Source: Bilamarchaeum sp050303335
GTDB lineage: Archaea; Micrarchaeota; Micrarchaeia; Anstonellales; Bilamarchaeaceae
Length of the DNA stretch: 38,201 nucleotides
Reading direction: 5' to 3'
Assembly: GCA_050303335.1 (NCBI GenBank)
Contig: JBNLBN010000012.1
Coordinates: 1-38,201, forward strand
In this document: positions 1-6,923 of the stretch, piece by piece
Layout: every line of letters starts with the position of its first letter
How positions within the stretch are numbered: the first letter of the stretch is position 1
Notes under the pieces: generated by a model
Database searches by the model: none
What the model saw: only the letters and a program-made list of their open reading frames with translations
Told to the model about the DNA's origin: nothing
Position numbers and translations under genes: made by a program

Positions 1-1
1 A

Positions 2-439
2 AAGACAGTGAGCACAAAAGAATATGAACTGATGAAGGACCACACCAGATTCGAGGCAGGTATACAGGATTATGCAGGGATATTCGGTTTTGCCGAAGCC
101 TGCAGATATCTTGGAAAAATAGGCATGGAAAAGGTCGAGGAACATGAAAAGAGGATGGCGGGCCTCATGGAAAAAGCCCTGGATGGCACCACTATTTATG
201 GAAGGAGGCATGACACAGCATTGTTCTCGTTCAATCTTGGCGAGAAGCCGCATGACGTGGCACTGATGCTCGACAAGGACAGGATCTGTGTCAGGTCTGG
301 ATTCTTCTGCGCCCAGCCTGGAATGGAATCTATAGGCGCAAAGAACGGCGCAGTAAGGGCGAGCGCATACATCTACAATGACGAGAAGGATATTGACAAA
401 TTGAAGGAAACGATCGAAAAGATCAGGGTCCTCTATTGA
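2..439 (+). CDS. sufS: Cysteine desulfurase (SufS/NifS-type), C-terminal fragment
   Basis: This is the C-terminal part of a PLP-dependent class V aminotransferase-fold cysteine desulfurase, the enzyme that takes sulfur from cysteine for Fe-S cluster assembly. The reading frame is open to the window edge, so the gene starts upstream; the GTG at 8 is only an internal codon. Family signatures seen are RFEAG followed by a small-domain helix, the active-site loop RSGFFCAQP carrying the catalytic cysteine (about residue 102 of the visible part) and RASAYIYN near the end. These match the SufS group, where the motif is usually RSGHHCAQP; Phe replaces His before FC/HC. The lysine that binds PLP lies outside the window. 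No cofactor-assembly partner is visible downstream. Confidence 0.88.
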   Translation, partial: KTVSTKEYELMKDHTRFEAGIQDYAGIFGFAEACRYLGKIGMEKVEEHEKRMAGLMEKALDGTTIYGRRHDTALFSFNLGEKPHDVALMLDKDRICVRSGFFCAQPGMESIGAKNGAVRASAYIYNDEKDIDKLKETIEKIRVLY

Positions 440-447
440 TACCAACA

Positions 448-456
448 TTTATAAAC
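448..456 (+). promoter_or_regulatory. TATA box for the gene at 483
   Basis: TTTATAAAC lies about 30 nt before the ATG at 483. No Shine-Dalgarno sequence lies between, so a leaderless or very short-leader transcript is inferred. Confidence 0.5.
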
Positions 457-482
457 ATTAAACGTCACAATAGTGATAGGTT

Positions 483-1193
483 ATGTTTATGCATGGTAAA
501 TCAGCAGCACATACTGGAATTGTGGAATTAAGGGCCAAACCGAAGGGTGCTAAGGTTGTCCCGATAGCGCCTCATATTGAAAGGGCAAAACCTGAGCCGG
601 AAAGGAGAAATTCCCTGATGCCTGTTGCTCCCAAGAGGGAAAAACCATGGGAGATAGTCGTAGAACATTCTGCAGACATCAACAGGGGGAGAATGGACGG
701 CAGCCCCATAGAGGACGATGAAGGAACAGTAGTGAGGGCAATCCAGTGGATGAAGCCCGATGAGTCCTCAAGGTTAAGGCACTACCTTATGAAGATTTCA
801 AGGGAGAGCCCATATGAGCAGGTGAGGAAAGCAGCATCAAAAAGGGTTCTAGGTGAAGTAGCAGGGGAGTGTGCCAAAACCGGAGAAATGACAGACGAAC
901 TCGCTGAGGCCGCGGTGAATTTCAACCAGGCATTCGGAAGGGAGGACGGAAAAGGAAGGCTCAGATATTCCATCGATACGGCAATAGGAGAAATCCAGAT
1001 CGCAACACTTACAGAATTCACAGGAGTCCGGATGGAAAAACCAGGGGCAAGCTTTACCATGATGGGCGAATACAGCCTTGACTATGGAAGAACGGCTCCG
1101 ATAGCGCTTTCCCATTGCAGGGCAGGATACGGCGCAAGCTGCGGAACAAAGCCAGACATAGTGCTTACGGCCCTTAGCGTGGCTCTTTATTGA
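483..1193 (+). CDS. Uncharacterised 236-residue protein
   Basis: I do not recognise this family. The N-terminal 60 residues are basic and proline-rich and look disordered. From about residue 80 the sequence is an alternating charged/hydrophobic, probably helical domain, followed by a C-terminal part rich in Gly, Ala and Thr with two cysteines (SHCRAGYGASC). There is no signal peptide or membrane segment, so it is probably cytoplasmic. ATG at 483 follows a TATA box; a second in-frame ATG at 489 is an alternative start. Its 3' end overlaps the convergent gene that ends at 1187 by 7 nt. Codon use resembles the neighbours, which supports it being a real gene. Confidence 0.7.
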   Translation: MFMHGKSAAHTGIVELRAKPKGAKVVPIAPHIERAKPEPERRNSLMPVAPKREKPWEIVVEHSADINRGRMDGSPIEDDEGTVVRAIQWMKPDESSRLRHYLMKISRESPYEQVRKAASKRVLGEVAGECAKTGEMTDELAEAAVNFNQAFGREDGKGRLRYSIDTAIGEIQIATLTEFTGVRMEKPGASFTMMGEYSLDYGRTAPIALSHCRAGYGASCGTKPDIVLTALSVALY

Positions 1194-1480
1194 TATAGAT
1201 TATTCTTTTCCTCTTTTACCTGCTGTTTCGACTGTATTCCTGTCGCCTGCTGGACGAAATTTGTTATCGCATTCTGCATCCCGAGAAGCATGGCTTTTAC
1301 CATGTTAAATCCGTCCCGGTTGTAATCCACATTCCCGAATATGAACGTGTTCGAGGCAGCGCTGCTCGGCGTATCCCCAGTGTGGAAGGATATCGTTGCT
1401 ATATATTTTCTTTTCCCGAACTTCTCATTGATTGCCCTCTGTATGTCCTCATGAATTTTCGTGATCTCGTTTTCTTTCAT
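1187..1480 (-). CDS. Uncharacterised 97-residue protein
   Basis: A small soluble protein with a helical N-terminus (a KENEITKIHEDIQRAINEKF-like amphipathic helix), a central beta-rich stretch and a helical, Gln-rich C-terminus. No known domain is recognised. The ATG at 1480 is preceded at 1499-1513 by an AT-rich element reading AAAAAATAATTC on the minus strand, about 25 nt upstream, consistent with a leaderless transcript. It is convergent with, and overlaps by 7 nt, the gene at 483. The charge pattern and context make it likely real. Confidence 0.6.
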   Translation of the reverse strand: MKENEITKIHEDIQRAINEKFGKRKYIATISFHTGDTPSSAASNTFIFGNVDYNRDGFNMVKAMLLGMQNAITNFVQQATGIQSKQQVKEEKNNLYQ

Positions 1481-1505
1481 GATTAGGACTAGGGAGAATT
1501 ATTTT

Positions 1506-2087
1506 TTACTTATTTGTTTTTGCTTCGAGTTTTATAAAATTGGAATTGGCGATATTAAGAAAATCTCCTTGAGGATCTTGAACTACTTCCGTATAATTCA
1601 CTGTTCCATGATTTGTGACAATAAACCCAGTATCAGTGATTTTAATAGAAGCTTGAATTGACGAAACTGTGAAGAAATTGAAGATAAGCATAGCATCTGG
1701 AAGCAAAATATCTGTAGGATTATCAGATTTATATTCGAATGCATCTTCCAATGCCTTCAATTTATCTTGTACTCGGCTACATTGTAAGTCGAGGTGTTTA
1801 GCAGTCAATTCGACAAATCGCCTGATTATATCCGGGTCGGCTGTGAAGGGGCCAGAGCTTGAAAGAAGAGGAGTAAAAGTTTTACCAATCACAATTGTTT
1901 TACCGTGAAAGTTAGCTACATCTATCGATTTGGCACTTATATCATTGAACGATGTTGGAACCTCTTCTATAAAGGCAGTAGATAACTTCGTCGTGATTAT
2001 AGCTCCATCTGTTAGGGGTCTTTTTGTTCTTACATATTTTGAATCTGTTACTGGGCCATATGGTTCCGAACGTTTTAAGCGAGACAT
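1506..2087 (-). CDS. Uncharacterised 193-residue protein, AT-rich
   Basis: The product has no recognisable domain, no signal peptide and no membrane segment. The frame extends further upstream, but I choose the ATG at 2087 (MSRLKRSEPYG): a TATA-like stretch, TTTTTAAACATAT, lies about 25 nt before it, and the residues encoded upstream of this ATG are hydrophobic and low in coding character. The gene is clearly more AT-rich than its neighbours, with many AAT, ATA and TTT codons, which suggests recent acquisition. It lies next to the scaffold gap at 2257, so its neighbourhood should be read with care. Confidence 0.6.
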   Translation of the reverse strand: MSRLKRSEPYGPVTDSKYVRTKRPLTDGAIITTKLSTAFIEEVPTSFNDISAKSIDVANFHGKTIVIGKTFTPLLSSSGPFTADPDIIRRFVELTAKHLDLQCSRVQDKLKALEDAFEYKSDNPTDILLPDAMLIFNFFTVSSIQASIKITDTGFIVTNHGTVNYTEVVQDPQGDFLNIANSNFIKLEAKTNK

Positions 2088-2104
2088 AAATATCTTGTGG
2101 TAAT

Positions 2105-2118
2105 ATATGTTTAAAAAT
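2105..2118 (-). promoter_or_regulatory. TATA element for the gene at 2087
   Basis: On the minus strand this reads TTTTTAAACATAT, placed about 25 nt before the ATG at 2087 with no Shine-Dalgarno between, as expected for an archaeal leaderless promoter. Confidence 0.5.
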
Positions 2119-2256
2119 ATTTGTAGGACAGTCTGCCCAAAGTAATAATTTTCGATAACAGTAAATCTTATTGCCCTCTTCAAATAATCTGCCGGTATTT
2201 TCGGCATGTTTTCACCGAAAGATGAACCGAGGCCCGTTTATAATCCGGAAGAAGGA

Positions 2257-2266
2257 NNNNNNNNNN
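2257..2266. other. Scaffold gap (10 N)
   Basis: Ten unresolved bases. The true distance and content between the genes on either side are unknown, and the join itself could be wrong. Confidence 1.
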
Positions 2267-2290
2267 AGGAGTTCATTTCCCGGGAAACAG

Positions 2291-2301
2291 GTTTAAATAG
2301 G
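2291..2301 (+). promoter_or_regulatory. TATA box for the small ORF and permease
   Basis: GTTTAAATAGG is centred about 25 nt before the ATG at 2321, not before the permease start. This places the transcription start at or beside the first codon of the 31-residue ORF. Confidence 0.55.
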
Positions 2302-2320
2302 TATGACGGAGAGTATTCAT

Positions 2321-2416
2321 ATGAAAAATATTCTGGACACTCTCTTTGATAAGATAGACAAATTCTTCCAAAAGGAATCCAAGAAATGCTGCTGTGAAAA
2401 AGATGGATCCTGCTGA
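2321..2416 (+). CDS. 31-residue Cys-rich small protein, leader ORF of the permease
   Basis: ATG at 2321 opens a 31-residue frame that begins as an amphipathic helix and ends in CCCEKDGSC, giving four cysteines in the last nine residues. The TATA box at 2291 sits at the leaderless distance from this ATG. Its stop at 2416 overlaps the start of the permease (2394/2403) by 14-23 nt in another frame, so translation is probably coupled. The tail looks able to bind a thiophilic metal; this is inference. It could be a regulatory leader peptide, a metal-binding partner of the permease, or chance. No homologue is recognised. Confidence 0.5.
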   Translation: MKNILDTLFDKIDKFFQKESKKCCCEKDGSC

Positions 2417-3326
2417 ATTTTTTTCCTTCTGGGCAGTGGAGCAGCTCGGACTCGAAGGAAGAGCAGCGGAAGCAGTCCAGTTTTTCATCTACGACAGCAT
2501 AAAGATCCTTGTTTTACTCTTCGTGATGATATTTATCATGGGGATAGTAAGAAGCTATATAGACAGGAAAAAGATGGCCGAATTCCTTGGAAAGAAAATT
2601 CCTGTTGTACCGAACCTGTTTGCTTCGGGACTCGGGGCCATTACGCCGTTCTGCTCCTGCTCGTCTGTTCCGATCTTCCTGGGTTTCGTTGAGGGCGGAA
2701 TACCTCTCGGAGTCTCATTCTCGTTCCTGATCACATCCCCCCTCGTAAACGAATATGTCGCGGTAATGATGTTCGGCTTTTTCGGTTTTGAAATAACTGC
2801 TGCATATATCGCCGTGGGAATCGTCCTTGGAGTGGTTGCAGGAATGATCATCGGAAAGGCAGGAATGGAAAAATACATAGTCAAGGACCTGAATATCGCG
2901 CCCAAGAAAGATGTTCATGGATCGAGGATTAAATTCGCATTCCATGAAGCAGTTTCGGTGATAAAAAAGCTCTGGATATTCATACTTTTCGGTGTAGGAA
3001 TCGGGGCGCTCATCCATGGATTTGTACCTGATGAAGCCATAAACAGCCTTGTGGAATCAGGGGGCATTTTAGCTGTTCCCCTTGCGGTCCTTGCCGGGGT
3101 CCCGGTATATGCAAACTGCAGTGCGGTGGTGCCAATAGCTGCCGCCCTGTTCCAGAAAGGGATTCCGCTCGGTACTGCTCTTGCATTCATGATGGCTGTC
3201 TCGGCTCTCAGCCTTCCTGAAGCCATAATGCTCCGCAGGGCTATGAAGCTTCCGCTGATTGCATTGTTTTTCGGGATAATAACCATTGGAATAATAATTA
3301 TCGGATACCTGTTCAACGCTATCTAG
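2394..3326 (+). CDS. Predicted permease, COG0701/DUF318 family
   Basis: Integral membrane protein of 310 residues with about eight to ten hydrophobic segments. The family hallmark is FCSCSSVPIFLGF near residues 86-98, a paired-cysteine re-entrant motif, repeated in weaker form in the second half as VYANCSAVVPIAAALFQ with the same following pattern GIPLG; the protein is therefore an internal duplication. Family members are predicted transporters linked to metal or metalloid export; the substrate here is unknown. Starts are GTG at 2394 or ATG at 2403; both overlap the Cys-rich ORF that ends at 2416. The stop overlaps the convergent gene ending at 3323 by 4 nt. Confidence 0.85.
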   Translation: MKKMDPAEFFSFWAVEQLGLEGRAAEAVQFFIYDSIKILVLLFVMIFIMGIVRSYIDRKKMAEFLGKKIPVVPNLFASGLGAITPFCSCSSVPIFLGFVEGGIPLGVSFSFLITSPLVNEYVAVMMFGFFGFEITAAYIAVGIVLGVVAGMIIGKAGMEKYIVKDLNIAPKKDVHGSRIKFAFHEAVSVIKKLWIFILFGVGIGALIHGFVPDEAINSLVESGGILAVPLAVLAGVPVYANCSAVVPIAAALFQKGIPLGTALAFMMAVSALSLPEAIMLRRAMKLPLIALFFGIITIGIIIIGYLFNAI

Positions 3327-3643
3327 GAGATCTCCACTTCACAGAGGACTTTTATGCCCTTAAGAACAGGATCGATAAGTTCGTGGTTCTTGCTGAATTT
3401 CGCCCTCATCTGCACTGTTGTGCCGGGTTCCACCCCTCTTTTCATCAGGTCCCTTGCAAGAGTTGAATAGAATTCTGGAACAATGCTGTTATCGGCTATT
3501 GCCCGTACAAGCTTCAAAGGAACCTTTGAATCAAGCCTGAGGGGCTTGAGCATCCTTTTTCCGTCCTTCTCGACCACCTGATAGAACAGCAACTCGACAT
3601 CTTCCATCGCAGCAGATCTTTCCAGGGACCTTTTTGAAACCAT
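3323..3643 (-). CDS. Uncharacterised 106-residue protein
   Basis: A soluble, mixed-charge protein with no recognised domain. It contains a helical N-terminus, a central DLMKRGVEPGTTVQMRAKF segment that looks like a small beta-barrel or OB-type strand pair, and a beta-rich C-terminus. The ATG at 3643 is preceded by CCCTATAAAATGC on the minus strand at about 3664-3676, 25-30 nt upstream, which fits a leaderless start. It is convergent with the permease. Confidence 0.6.
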   Translation of the reverse strand: MVSKRSLERSAAMEDVELLFYQVVEKDGKRMLKPLRLDSKVPLKLVRAIADNSIVPEFYSTLARDLMKRGVEPGTTVQMRAKFSKNHELIDPVLKGIKVLCEVEIS

Positions 3644-3690
3644 GATCCTGATTAAAGGAAGAAAGCATTTTATAGGGATTGATTAGGGTG

Positions 3691-3729
3691 GTTCATAGTT
3701 GTTCATGGCAGGTTATATATATTGTTCAT
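3691..3729. repeat. Three GTTCAT repeats in a promoter region
   Basis: GTTCAT occurs at 3691, 3701 and 3724, the last two in the longer form TGTTCATGG. GTTATATAT at 3712-3720 between copies two and three is the likely TATA element of the gene at 3757, so the copies flank it. This arrangement suggests a regulator binding site. Confidence 0.35.
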
Positions 3730-3756
3730 GGGGGGAAATGTTTGAGATTGATATAT

Positions 3757-4656
3757 ATGAAAACTATAATATTGTTGGTTTTGCTCGGACTGTTCATGGC
3801 GCCTGCGTTTGCAGAGGACGTGAACGTAACGGACAATATAACAGACAATTCAACAGTGATTACGGACAATTCAACTGAAGAAGTAGGGGCACTCCCGGAT
3901 GAATGGGATTACGGCTTCAAGAGGTTCTTCGAGAATATCGACAAGTTCTTCACATTAGACAAGGCTGAGAAGGCCAAAAAGCATGCCAGATACGGCAAGC
4001 TGAGGTCGATCGAAGCCCACCTCATGTCCAAGAAAGCCCAGGAATACGAGGCGATCGGAGATGAGGAAGCAAAGGAGAGGGCCTTGAGCATTATCGAGGA
4101 ACTGACTTCAGCGCAAAGCAATGAAACAGAAGATGCGCAGGAAAACCTTGACCAGGCCATAGCTGACGGCACTGCCGACGAAGCGGATGTGCAGGAAGTC
4201 CAGGAGGAGATCAGGAACAGTATCGTGGTCCTCCAGAGGGTTTACGAGAAGGTCCCCGATTCCGCAAAGGACGGAGTGCTTCGCGCTCTGAACAATTCAA
4301 TAGAGAATTATGAAAGGCATGTGGAAAAGAAGGAGCAGAAGGAAATAAGGAAGGAGGGAAAGAACGAAACCGGAATCTCGGAAGAAAACGAGACGTCGGA
4401 CGACAACGAGACCTCGGAGTATAACGAAACTTCTGCAGCCAAGCCTGAGAAGGAAAAGCCCGAAAAAGAGAAGCCTGAAAAAGTTGACAAGGAAAAGGGC
4501 GATGATTCCGAAGAGCTAGAGGCTGAGGATGATGACTCTGAGGACGATTCCGAGGTAGAAACCGAAGACGACTCAGGAGACGATCATTCCGAAGACGAGA
4601 CCGAAGATGATTCTGACGACGATGAGTCTGAAGATGAATCCGAGGAAGAAGACTAA
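3757..4656 (+). CDS. Secreted acidic protein with DUF5667-like helical domain
   Basis: Start at ATG 3757 is chosen because it begins a clean signal peptide (MKTIILLVLLGLF...AFA). After a Thr/Asn-rich linker with several NxT/S sequons comes a helical region (about residues 45-180) that opens with FKRFFENIDKFFTLDKAEKA and continues with Lys/Glu/Ala heptads, matching the DUF5667 type of extracellular helical bundle known from archaea and Patescibacteria. The C-terminal 110 residues are low complexity: Asn/Glu/Thr, then KPEKEKPEK repeats, then an almost purely Asp/Glu/Ser tail. Such a tail may bind cations or keep the protein soluble at the surface. Function unknown. Confidence 0.75.
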   Translation: MKTIILLVLLGLFMAPAFAEDVNVTDNITDNSTVITDNSTEEVGALPDEWDYGFKRFFENIDKFFTLDKAEKAKKHARYGKLRSIEAHLMSKKAQEYEAIGDEEAKERALSIIEELTSAQSNETEDAQENLDQAIADGTADEADVQEVQEEIRNSIVVLQRVYEKVPDSAKDGVLRALNNSIENYERHVEKKEQKEIRKEGKNETGISEENETSDDNETSEYNETSAAKPEKEKPEKEKPEKVDKEKGDDSEELEAEDDDSEDDSEVETEDDSGDDHSEDETEDDSDDDESEDESEEED

Positions 4657-4684
4657 TTTTTTATTTATTTTTAATTTTATTTTC
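4657..4684 (+). terminator. T-rich tract between two genes
   Basis: A run dominated by T (TTTTTTATTTATTTTT...) follows the stop codon at 4656 and fits an archaeal oligo-T terminator. The same tract may also supply the AT-rich promoter element of the gene at 4688. Confidence 0.4.
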
Positions 4685-4687
4685 AAC

Positions 4688-5038
4688 ATGAATGTTCTGA
4701 CTTCTGCACTGAAATGGGGAATTGTTCTCTGGCTTTTCGGCTATCTGCTCGGATTCGCGTTTTTCTTCATAGTTCCGCCTGACCTTCTTGGATGGGTGAT
4801 TACGCCGTTTGGTATCGCTGCAACGCTCTTTGTTTTATTCAGAAAGATGAAATTGGACCTTATCAAGCAGTATTATGTCGTAGCGGCAGTCTGGACAGTT
4901 CTTGCTATAGTTCTTGACTATATCTTCATTGTGGTAATGCTGAATGCACCTGACTATTACAAACTGGACGTTTACTTCTACTACATGATGACGTTCGTCC
5001 TGCCTCTGGCTGTCGGATACTGGAAAATGAAACGATAA
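4688..5038 (+). CDS. Four-helix integral membrane protein
   Basis: A 116-residue protein almost wholly made of four hydrophobic segments (roughly residues 8-27, 32-50, 60-82, 90-110). No family is recognised. A longer frame begins upstream inside the preceding gene, but the ATG at 4688 directly after the T-rich intergenic tract gives the natural membrane-protein start. It lies 32 nt behind the secreted acidic protein gene; whether it is co-transcribed is uncertain because of the T tract. Confidence 0.65.
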   Translation: MNVLTSALKWGIVLWLFGYLLGFAFFFIVPPDLLGWVITPFGIAATLFVLFRKMKLDLIKQYYVVAAVWTVLAIVLDYIFIVVMLNAPDYYKLDVYFYYMMTFVLPLAVGYWKMKR

Positions 5039-5156
5039 TATTAGATTTAAAATGTCCAGGGAAGCATTTTTACCGTTAAATTTCTAATGCTTGGACCAGT
5101 CCATTCAAAGATTCCGGAATTATGGTTTGTGCGAGTTCAGGCTTTGGCCTCATTGG

Positions 5157-5807
5157 CTAGATTCCTGGCCGCGCTTTTGGCTTTGTATCTTCAAGGCTAT
5201 AAGCCACTCCGAGAACATCATTGTGCATGCTTCCTGCCTCAATGGTACGATTGTAACTGCCATCCAGTTCGTCGGCATCACGGACCAGAGGCCTAACAGC
5301 CGAACCCTCAATCCGATAGAGCCATCTTTTTTGATCTGGCGCCGTAGTTCCATTTGATTGCAGAGGCACCCTTGTCTTATAATCCACTGTTCCAATTTGG
5401 CCATTCTCCTGTATGAATGGGCAAAGAACCACAATAGAACGGGGCAGTATTACAACACTCTTACCAGTGACTTCAACTGACTCGGGATCAACAAACAGGC
5501 CAATATCGTTTCTTCCTATAGCTTCTCCAGGAATGCATGATGCCGGGAATACCCATTTCCTTCCTTTTTCATCCTCAAAAAAATCTACAACATCGCGCCC
5601 AACCCTGAATTGCTTGTTTTGAGCAGGATAGACAATGACCTCTCTTGCCCATGCAGGATAATATTCTGTTAGATTATTCCACTGGTTTGACATTAGAACT
5701 TCATCGTGGAGAACATTTGAAGGCAGTCCGCCTTTATCTCTGACGGATTCTCTTGCATCCAGCCAGGAAGTTTTTTTTCCTGTGGGAAATAATTTTTGAG
5801 TCCTCAT
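5157..5807 (-). CDS. Uncharacterised 216-residue protein
   Basis: Soluble protein without signal peptide. I recognise no domain, although the alternation of short strands with charged turns (for example VIVYPAQNKQFRVGRDVVDFF and SVVILPRSIVVLCPF) suggests a beta-rich fold. The ATG at 5807 has a Shine-Dalgarno GAGGT six nt upstream and a TATA element (TTTTAAATATAT on the minus strand, about 5848-5859), so the start is well supported and the transcript has a leader of roughly 20 nt. The opposite strand carries no competing gene. Confidence 0.6.
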   Translation of the reverse strand: MRTQKLFPTGKKTSWLDARESVRDKGGLPSNVLHDEVLMSNQWNNLTEYYPAWAREVIVYPAQNKQFRVGRDVVDFFEDEKGRKWVFPASCIPGEAIGRNDIGLFVDPESVEVTGKSVVILPRSIVVLCPFIQENGQIGTVDYKTRVPLQSNGTTAPDQKRWLYRIEGSAVRPLVRDADELDGSYNRTIEAGSMHNDVLGVAYSLEDTKPKARPGI

Positions 5808-5930
5808 AATATACCTCAGTAATACAATAGCAATTAATTGCAGGGGATATATTTAAAATCCATCTTTTAACACAGAATATCTTCTTTGATGGTTGCTCTG
5901 TCCGAATTATTATTCAGTTCAGGCATTTGG

Positions 5931-6073
5931 AAAAAAATGGCTACAGACGAGAAATGGATATTTCTCTGGATTACAGTGAACGATTGGTTTTGGGCCGCCT
6001 TTTACTAAAAGGCGGAAGGGCCACAAACGAGAAATGAATATTTCTCGGGAGTGCCTTGTTCACAGAAAACAAG
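5931..6073 (-). repeat. Hairpin array in the 3' trailer of tRNA-His
   Basis: Four hairpins follow the tRNA in its reading direction: 6054-6074 (arms CCTTGTT/AACAAGG, touching the tRNA end), 6028-6047 (CGAGAAAT/ATTTCTCG), 5995-6015 (CCGCCTTTT/AAAAGGCGG) and 5949-5966 (GAGAAAT/ATTTCTC). Two of them are followed, on the minus strand, by TTTGTGGCCC or TCTGTAGCC, near-copies of the 3' acceptor strand TCGTGGCC of tRNA-His. The array ends in seven T residues (5931-5937, minus strand), a likely terminator. Confidence 0.6.
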
Positions 6074-6145
6074 GGCCACGACCGAGAATCGAACTCGGGC
6101 CGAGAGGACCACAACCTCCCACGCTACCACTACGCCATCGTGGCC
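6074..6145 (-). tRNA. tRNA-His (GUG)
   Basis: Minus-strand cloverleaf of 72 nt. It has an encoded G at -1 opposite C73, the tRNA-His identity pair, then acceptor arms GCCACGA/TCGTGGC, D arm GCGT/GCGT with an AGTGGTA loop, anticodon stem GGAGG/CCTCT with loop TTGTGGT (anticodon GTG), and T arm CCGAG/CTCGG with loop TTCGATT. There is no encoded CCA and no intron. The nearest clear TATA-like element (TTTAAATTC on the minus strand, about 6256-6264) lies about 110 nt upstream, so the precursor may carry a long structured 5' leader. Confidence 0.95.
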
Positions 6146-6264
6146 ATCAAATTGAAGCAGTTGCTTCAATATTGGACACGAGTTTTGAACTTGTTCAAAT
6201 CCTCGTGGCCAGAAACTTTTTGGTAAAAAGTTTCATAAAAACTCTCTACCTAATCAGAATTTAA
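6146..6264 (-). repeat. Hairpin array in the 5' leader of tRNA-His
   Basis: Three hairpins precede the tRNA: 6212-6234 (perfect 10-bp arms GAAACTTTTT/AAAAAGTTTC, loop of three), 6177-6207 (CACGAG/CTCGTG enclosing TTTGAAC/GTTCAAA) and 6151-6170 (ATTGAAGC/GCTTCAAT). The middle one includes, on the minus strand, TGGCCACGAGG, a copy of the 5' acceptor strand of the tRNA. No reading frame fits the region. Confidence 0.55.
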
Positions 6265-6297
6265 AGAAGAAATTATGATCAAAGGTTTTTAAGGATA

Positions 6298-6495
6298 TCA
6301 CTCGTCCTCGAACGAGAAAAGATCCTCGATCGACGCCCCGAGGACCTTGGAGATCTTCGATGCAAGCCTTAGGGACGGATTATACTGGCCTTTCTCCAGA
6401 AAAAGGATGGTCTGCCTTGCGACATTCACGGATTCTGCAAGCTGCTCCTGTGTCAGGCCCTTCTTCTCCCTGAATTTCCTGAGATTCGATATCAT
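6298..6495 (-). CDS. XRE-family HTH transcriptional regulator
   Basis: A 65-residue single-domain Cro/C1-type HTH protein. MISNLRKFREKKGLTQEQLAE and VARQTILFLEKGQYNPSL are the helix-turn-helix core, and the end SIEDLFSFE is typical of the short YozG/Cro-like group. I choose ATG 6495 rather than the GTG at 6504 because it makes a 4-nt ATGA overlap with the upstream membrane gene and gives the usual family N-terminus. Such regulators are commonly paired with DUF2178 membrane proteins, as here. The direct repeats in the promoter at 6895-6922 are its probable target. Confidence 0.9.
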   Translation of the reverse strand: MISNLRKFREKKGLTQEQLAESVNVARQTILFLEKGQYNPSLRLASKISKVLGASIEDLFSFEDE

Positions 6496-6890
6496 CTTTC
6501 CCACTTGTCATATTCAGCATTCGGAAGCCTTTTGAGGATCTGGAACGATACGATGGATATTGAGAGTGCAATTGCAAAACCTATTCCTGCTGCATGGCGC
6601 AGCGTTATGAAACCTGGAGTTGCTTTCTCCTGTATGGCAACAAGGACAAGGAAGAAAATCACTCCCATGAGGGCCCACTTGTTGGCTTTGGCTGCAATTC
6701 TTGTGTCGCGCTCGTCTCTCACCCTCTTTCCTCCAAGCTTTGCAAGAGCAATCGAGACCAAGAGGAATGCAAGTGCAAGATATGCTGAAATTTCGTCACC
6801 AGGAGAATCAAGAACAAACGCATAAAGCATCGCAAAAAGGATGCTGAGTAATGCCCCTATTCCCGCGATAAGTCGATAGTATTTCTTCAT
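6492..6890 (-). CDS. DUF2178-like four-helix membrane protein
   Basis: A 132-residue protein with four hydrophobic segments in two pairs (about residues 7-26, 36-50, 73-88, 99-118), separated by a charged loop GGKRVRDERDTRIAAKANKWA. The conserved (R/K)DER loop followed by a membrane helix is the DUF2178 pattern. ATG 6890 is 20-25 nt after a TATATAAATC element, so the mRNA is probably leaderless. It overlaps the XRE regulator by 4 nt; in known pairs the regulator controls the membrane protein, whose role is not established. Confidence 0.75.
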   Translation of the reverse strand: MKKYYRLIAGIGALLSILFAMLYAFVLDSPGDEISAYLALAFLLVSIALAKLGGKRVRDERDTRIAAKANKWALMGVIFFLVLVAIQEKATPGFITLRHAAGIGFAIALSISIVSFQILKRLPNAEYDKWER

Positions 6891-6894
6891 GTTA

Positions 6895-6922
6895 GAAATA
6901 TATAACGTTAGATTTATATAAC
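6895..6922. promoter_or_regulatory. Promoter with direct-repeat operator
   Basis: Two 12-mers, GAAATATATAAC (6895-6906) and GATTTATATAAC (6911-6922), are 16 bp apart and cover the TATA box and start region of the DUF2178/XRE operon. Their position suggests autoregulation by the XRE protein. Confidence 0.45.
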
Positions 6923-6923
6923 A

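Noticed and set aside
5087..5357. Plus-strand frames opposite the gene at 5157
   Set aside because: The minus-strand frame has TATA, Shine-Dalgarno and a longer open frame.
6146..6210. Second tRNA gene considered because of TTCAAAT and CCTCGTGGCC
   Set aside because: No D arm, anticodon arm or paired T stem can be built on either strand.
5949..6234. Hairpins near tRNA-His considered as simple terminators
   Set aside because: Several lie upstream of the tRNA and lack T-tracts; only the last one is followed by seven T residues.
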